A stretch of DNA of 47,968 bases from the NCBI GenBank assembly GCA_020352215.1, contig CP070675.1, forward strand, positions 3,086,723-3,134,690, written 5' to 3'. Within the stretch, counting starts at the first letter, position 1, and each line of letters opens with the position of its first letter. The translations under genes were made by a program, and so were the position numbers. This document shows positions 44,371-47,968 of this stretch, one piece after another. This DNA comes from Phycisphaerales bacterium (GTDB taxonomy: Bacteria > Planctomycetota > Phycisphaerae > Sedimentisphaerales > Anaerobacaceae). Under the pieces are notes generated by a model, which did no database searches, was not told the DNA's origin, and was given only the letters and a program-made list of their open reading frames with translations.

Positions 44371-44515
44371 TGTTCCTGCCTTTCCGTTGCAGCAGTTGCA
44401 ACGCTACAAAAACGTCTCTCAATGAAGACAGATCACTAGATAGTCCGGCAGGAAAGCTCCAAAGAAATGGCACCAAATTACGAAATCCTTTTCGGCTGAG
44501 TCCAGAATCAGATCT

Positions 44516-44558
44516 CCTATGCCGAATTCGCCGGGCACCGGCGCCTTTTTGGCATAGG
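44516..44558 (-). promoter_or_regulatory. Two-stem palindromic element upstream of rny
   Basis: CCTATGCC (44516-44523) pairs with GGCATAGG (44551-44558), and inside it CGCCGG (44529-44534) pairs with CCGGCG (44538-44543), with internal loops of 5 and 7 bases. The T run at 44546-44550 would act as a terminator tail only for plus-strand transcripts, but none is apparent upstream. Confidence 0.5.
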
Positions 44559-45205
44559 TCGATTTACTTGTAGCAATGAATTAACTGATTCTATGCTCAA
44601 CACCTCCACTCCCTCGCTGGAAAGCGAACTTGCTTCGAGTAGATTTCGTTTCGCGCTAAACTCACTCTCAGACACGCATCGAGGATCTATAACCGGTCCA
44701 GGCGTTGCCTGTGTCACAGGTGCCAAGAGCGTCTTTGCAACTTAACTACCGCACGAATAATGCCATATTGGCCTTATTCGTTTTGCCGTCCCTTCGAGCC
44801 ACCTTAGAGACGGCACAGTCTATCTTCAGTTACTTATCGAGCATATCGTACGGCCTTGCCAGTAATAGGTCAACAAAAAACTCAGAAATCAGTGGGTTCG
44901 TTGCTCGAGATTTCGCCAAGCCTCCGGTGGCGAGGCAGATATGGGCTCTTCGCGGTTCTACGTAAACATTTGCGCAAGTTCTTCAACTGCATCGCTTTAT
45001 GTTGCTGGAAGCGGGAATTCGGAGATTCCTGGAGATGCAGAAAAACGCGTAGAAACCCGTAAGATAGTCGCGAGCGAGACAAGCCTTGTCGAGGGCACAT
45101 GTTCTTAGGCCGGCAAGGGGAGCACAGTCAACCGAACGAGAGCCCAGTGAGAGCGAGAGACCGGGGCAGAAGCAGAGTGAAAGTAAGATATTACCAGACG
45201 AGACT

Positions 45206-45234
45206 TGACACGCAGGTGCCCAAGTGATATCATA
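45206..45234 (+). promoter_or_regulatory. Strong sigma70 promoter of the beta-helix gene
   Basis: TTGACA (45206-45211), a 17-base spacer and TATCAT (45229-45234), leaving a leader of about 230 bases before ATG 45474. The leader can form CGGAGT/ACTCCG (45329-45334 with 45338-45343) and AGCCT/AGGCT (45345-45358). Confidence 0.75.
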
Positions 45235-45430
45235 CTAAGACACTGTGATAAGAGGGGATGCAGTGTGGGGGAGTACTTTTTGGGGCCAAGGGTGATTGAT
45301 TCGCTCTTGATCGAAGCATTTGCTTTTCCGGAGTGCAACTCCGTAGCCTGACGAGGCTCGCGGGCTGGACGTGCGAACTGGCCTGAGAATTACAGTGGCA
45401 AGATGTGGACCTGACCGTGGCCTCGGGGCG

Positions 45431-45473
45431 GTGGAAGGACGAAAGTGACAACATCTATTGAAAGGTCAGGAAA
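45431..45473 (+). repeat. Upstream block A (77 percent identical to 47473-47515)
   Basis: The 43 bases before ATG 45474 align without gaps to the 43 bases before ATG 47516, with 33 matches including GTGACAACA and TTGAAAGG. The GAAAGG acts as ribosome site in both. Confidence 0.65.
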
Positions 45474-46730
45474 ATGGCAAAGAATATTGTGCAGAGAAAA
45501 CTGAAGGTAATCCTGTTGGTAGTTGCAGGATCTGTGGCTTATAACATACTGGCAAATGCAGGCAGTCTCGAGCCAAGTTCTGGTCCTGGTTCGACAATGA
45601 AGACCTTAGACGAGGTCGAGCCACGCATTCCGATCCCTGGATCGAATACGCCTGTTGGGCCTTTCTATATCAGCAGAGCTGGCTCCTACTACCTGACGGG
45701 AAACAGGACAGCAAGTACAACCGGCATCTATATTACCCAAGCCGTGGGAAACGTGACAATCGACCTGTCCGGTTTTACTCTTACCGGTTCAGATTCGGGA
45801 ACGTCCCCGGGTATCAGGATCGGTGTGTTGTCCGGTATTTCCAACGTGGAGATCCGCAATGGCACAATTCGGGGTTTTGAGCACGGCATCTATGAGAACG
45901 ATGACACGGGCACGGGCCACAGGGTCATCAACGTCCGGGCAATCTCCAATACTAAGAGTGGTATCTATCTTCCTGGCAGTGGGCATCTGGTCAAGGACTG
46001 CACGGTAAGTGACAGCGGAACGCAGGCTAGCGACACCGTCAACGGCATCTATGTCGGCTCCGGATGTACGGTGACCGGCAACACGGTCCGTAACAACGGG
46101 TTGAGGGCTGTTGACAGTGTCTACTGTATCCGGGCCGATGACGGCTGTACTGTAACCGGCAACACGGTCTCCTTCAATGGGGAATCGGCCGGCGTCCACG
46201 TACACGGCATCTACGTCCGTGGCAGTACGGTAACCGGTAACACGGTCTACGGCAACGGGAAGTGGGCTTCGAGCATCGAGTGCATCGATGCGTGGGCCGG
46301 CAGTATGGTGACCGGCAACACGGTCTCCTACAACGGGATTGATGCTGCCCGTTCCGTCGTCGGCATCTCTTCCAGAAACTCCGGCACGGTGACCGACAAC
46401 ACGGTCTTCGGCAACGGGCACAATGCTGGTTCCACCGTGTACGGCATCTTTGCCTCACACGGCAACACGGTAACCGGCAACGCCATCTCCCGCAACGGGG
46501 AATCGGCCGGCGGCAGCGTCCGCGGCCTCTATGTCGATGGCAGTACGGTGATCGGCAACACGGTCTGGTATAACGGGCAGAATAGTTCGCCTACGAGCGA
46601 CACCTTCATTAGCTGTGGCATCTATCTTGGCGGGTACTGCTTTGTAGATCAGAATAACGCCCAAGAGAACGAGGGTACGAACATGAACAGTCCCGGTAAC
46701 TGCACATTTGGCAGGAACCACGCTCCGTAA
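45474..46730 (+). CDS. Secreted right-handed beta-helix protein with NosD-like repeats
   Basis: The 418-residue protein has a signal peptide ending near residue 28 (LVVAGSVAYNILANAGS), then at least nine coil repeats of about 27-30 residues. The strand unit reads GSTVTGNTVYGNG, GCTVTGNTVSFNG, or similar, with VHGIYVRG-like turns. This is the parabolic parallel beta-helix of NosD/polygalacturonase-like proteins, in a shape that often binds polysaccharide. The DNA repeats are similar but not identical, so it is not a CRISPR array. No active-site Asp pair of pectinases was recognised. It is followed by two more exoprotein genes. Confidence 0.85.
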   Translation: MAKNIVQRKLKVILLVVAGSVAYNILANAGSLEPSSGPGSTMKTLDEVEPRIPIPGSNTPVGPFYISRAGSYYLTGNRTASTTGIYITQAVGNVTIDLSGFTLTGSDSGTSPGIRIGVLSGISNVEIRNGTIRGFEHGIYENDDTGTGHRVINVRAISNTKSGIYLPGSGHLVKDCTVSDSGTQASDTVNGIYVGSGCTVTGNTVRNNGLRAVDSVYCIRADDGCTVTGNTVSFNGESAGVHVHGIYVRGSTVTGNTVYGNGKWASSIECIDAWAGSMVTGNTVSYNGIDAARSVVGISSRNSGTVTDNTVFGNGHNAGSTVYGIFASHGNTVTGNAISRNGESAGGSVRGLYVDGSTVIGNTVWYNGQNSSPTSDTFISCGIYLGGYCFVDQNNAQENEGTNMNSPGNCTFGRNHAP

Positions 46731-46806
46731 TGGGAATTTCGAACAAGCTGGAAGGATTCTCGGTACACGTCTCCTCATTAAGCACGGGCGGAGACAGGAG
46801 GCTGTA

Positions 46807-47373
46807 ATGAATAATGAACCAATGCGGAAAATTCAGATGATTCTCATAGCATTGATGATGACTTCCGCGTCGGCAGAAAATATCGATCCGCAGAATATAG
46901 ATAGTCAATACGCATACGGAGAGAATATCGGCTGGCTTAATTTCGAGCCAAGCGAGGGACCGGGTGTCCATGTTTCGGCCGATAAGGTCGAAGGCTTCAT
47001 CTGGGCAGAGAATATTGGCTGGATAAACCTGTCACCCACGAATTATGGGGGAGTTGTGAATAACGGCTCTGGGAATCTGTCGGGATATGCATGGGGAGAG
47101 AACATCGGCTGGATCAACTTCGGTCCCCCTCACGGTGGTGTAACCATTGATGTTGAGGGAAACTTCGAAGGCTGGGCATGGGGCGAGAACATTGGATGGA
47201 TTAGTTTCGACTCTTCACGAACCTACAACGTCCGAGCCTGTACAGTCACGTTCGATGATCTACAGAGCTTGGCTTCACAATGGCTCGACGATGCAGATAA
47301 CTATGACTTCGCTCGACTGGCACAATACTGGCTGGATTTTTGTCCTGACGGATGGAGGCTTGAACCGCAGTGA
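46807..47373 (+). CDS. Secreted GENIGW-repeat protein
   Basis: The 188-residue protein has a signal peptide (MRKIQMILIALMMTSASA) and four repeats of about 30 residues, each with a (Y/W)(A/I)W(G/A)ENIGW(I/L)(N/S) core at about residues 37, 66, 95 and 125. After the repeats, CTVTFDDLQSLASQWLDD and DFARLAQYWLDF resemble the helix pairs of degenerate dockerin tails. GGAGG lies 5 bases before ATG 46807. The frame runs further upstream to 46708 but without a better start. I do not recognise a functional assignment; the conserved aromatic repeat suggests carbohydrate binding or adhesion, which is inference. Confidence 0.8.
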   Translation: MNNEPMRKIQMILIALMMTSASAENIDPQNIDSQYAYGENIGWLNFEPSEGPGVHVSADKVEGFIWAENIGWINLSPTNYGGVVNNGSGNLSGYAWGENIGWINFGPPHGGVTIDVEGNFEGWAWGENIGWISFDSSRTYNVRACTVTFDDLQSLASQWLDDADNYDFARLAQYWLDFCPDGWRLEPQ

Positions 47374-47472
47374 TGAGGGTGCGCCTCTCCAGACTGGAGG
47401 CTACGTTGGCAAACCCAGCATCGTTCTTCACCGTTGACGACCATGTGGAGAAGTGAAAGCAGTTTCGGGACA

Positions 47473-47515
47473 GTGGAATGGCAAACGTGACAACAATTCT
47501 TGAAAGGGCAGCACA
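47473..47515 (+). repeat. Upstream block B (77 percent identical to 45431-45473)
   Basis: See block A; the same 43-base spacing to the start codon is kept and the similarity continues into the first six codons (13 of 18 bases). Confidence 0.65.
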
Positions 47516-47968
47516 ATGGAAAGTAATAGAGTGTTATCGGCGGCAATGGTCGTGCTGCTTTGTCTAGCAGGCAGTGTCTCGGCGGACCTAGTGGCGCACT
47601 GGGAGTTGGACGAGGCCGAGGGTAACGTCGGTATCGACAGCGCGGGTGACAACCACGGCGAGTTCCACGGCGACCCAACCTGGCAGCCGTCCGGCGGGAG
47701 AATAGCAGGGGCGCTCGAGTTCGACGGCACCGACTACGTGGACTGCGGAAATGCTGATGTACTTAATTTCGGCACGGGTGATTGGTCTGTGTGCGCGTGG
47801 ATAAGAACAACACAGTCCGGGACGGGCGACCTGAACAAGGGCACCATATTTGCCAACGGAGGAGAGTTCACCGGTGGAATACGGTATGCGTTGGCCGTGG
47901 GTGAGAACTACGAGGGCATAGTCACACTTACGACAGACGATGACACCACAGAAGTCCAGGCAATAGGC
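47516..47968 (+). CDS. Secreted LamG/concanavalin-like protein (3' end outside window)
   Basis: The frame is open to the window edge, with 151 codons visible. Residues 1-23 are a signal peptide (VLSAAMVVLLCLAGSVSA). The mature start, DLVAHWELDEAEGNVGIDSA, then GALEFDGTDYVDCG and WSVCAWIRTT, is the classic beginning of a LamG/concanavalin-A-like domain in planctomycete exoproteins. Such domains bind glycans and are often fused to further modules and a dockerin-like end. The upstream sequence matches that of the beta-helix gene (block B). Confidence 0.85.
   Translation, partial: MESNRVLSAAMVVLLCLAGSVSADLVAHWELDEAEGNVGIDSAGDNHGEFHGDPTWQPSGGRIAGALEFDGTDYVDCGNADVLNFGTGDWSVCAWIRTTQSGTGDLNKGTIFANGGEFTGGIRYALAVGENYEGIVTLTTDDDTTEVQAIG

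Larger units (their letters stand above)
44371..45473. other. About 1.1 kb without a gene; hairpins and one strong promoter
   Basis: This is divergent space between rny and the beta-helix gene. It contains the two-stem structure at 44516-44558, a stem TGCCGTC/GACGGCA (44784-44790 with 44809-44815), a small GCCTC/GAGGC stem near 44920, the promoter at 45206-45234 and a structured leader before ATG 45474. Frames here have no coding character. Confidence 0.5.

Noticed and set aside
44705..45100. Frames of 70-86 codons in the 44.7-45.1 kb gap
   Set aside because: No ribosome sites, no motif, and codon pattern unlike neighbouring genes.
46074..46590. Tandem DNA repeats in the beta-helix gene as a CRISPR array
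   Set aside because: Units are in frame, degenerate and encode coil repeats; no uniform direct repeats with unique spacers and no cas genes.

Overview
The window comes from a Planctomycetota-type bacterium, most likely of the Phycisphaerae/Sedimentisphaerales kind. Signs of this are many secreted proteins ending in short dockerin-like DxNxDGxVDLxDLxxLxxxW tails, a PEP-CTERM protein, GLUG-repeat and right-handed beta-helix exoproteins, a chlamydial Hc1-like histone, and a rodA-murJ wall pair. The lineage call is inference from gene content; no rRNA is present.

Layout. 0-1.2 kb: the tail of a dockerin protein, then a gene with an in-frame UGA that reads as a selenocysteine-containing, iodothyronine-deiodinase-like redoxin. 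1.3-6 kb: a membrane spermidine-synthase/TPR fusion, a lipoprotein and two secreted proteins (PEP-CTERM and a variant dockerin). 6.5-12 kb: rodA, murJ and a large secreted TPR protein. 12.2-15.7 kb: a small XRE regulator with a palindromic operator, a 2[4Fe-4S] ferredoxin, tRNA-Glu, a FabZ-like dehydratase, an Hc1-like histone, a flavodoxin and a membrane protein. 15.8-20 kb (minus strand): a protein with an embedded HPr-like domain, a LolA-like periplasmic protein, a HAD phosphatase and a LysR regulator divergent from gdhA. 20-25 kb: gdhA, a KaiC-like/PPDK-N fusion without the phosphohistidine domain, and family-4 uracil-DNA glycosylase. 25-29.4 kb: a 1316-residue beta-helix/PKD/propeller/beta-helix/dockerin exoprotein. 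29.5-35.3 kb: panB, a candidate small RNA, a GH130 enzyme, a PDZ-containing MsbA-type ABC exporter and a GloB-like hydrolase. 35.5-38.2 kb: a dockerin gene remnant, then a secreted protein/ECF sigma/zinc anti-sigma operon. 38.2-41.6 kb: two GLUG-dockerin proteins in tandem. 41.9-44.4 kb: the rny-ymdB operon. 44.4-45.5 kb: about 1.1 kb of non-coding DNA with hairpins and a strong promoter. 45.5 kb to the end: three secreted proteins (beta-helix, GENIGW-repeat, LamG).

The window mixes a conserved housekeeping core (wall synthesis, nitrogen assimilation, pantothenate, DNA repair, RNA turnover) with an expanding set of exported repeat proteins. The strongest unusual signals are the deiodinase-like selenoprotein with a second domain beyond its stop codon, an orphan terminator-tailed RNA with an anti-Shine-Dalgarno stretch, the PDZ insertion in an ABC exporter, the embedded HPr-like domain, and a 43-base block shared by two unrelated exoprotein genes.
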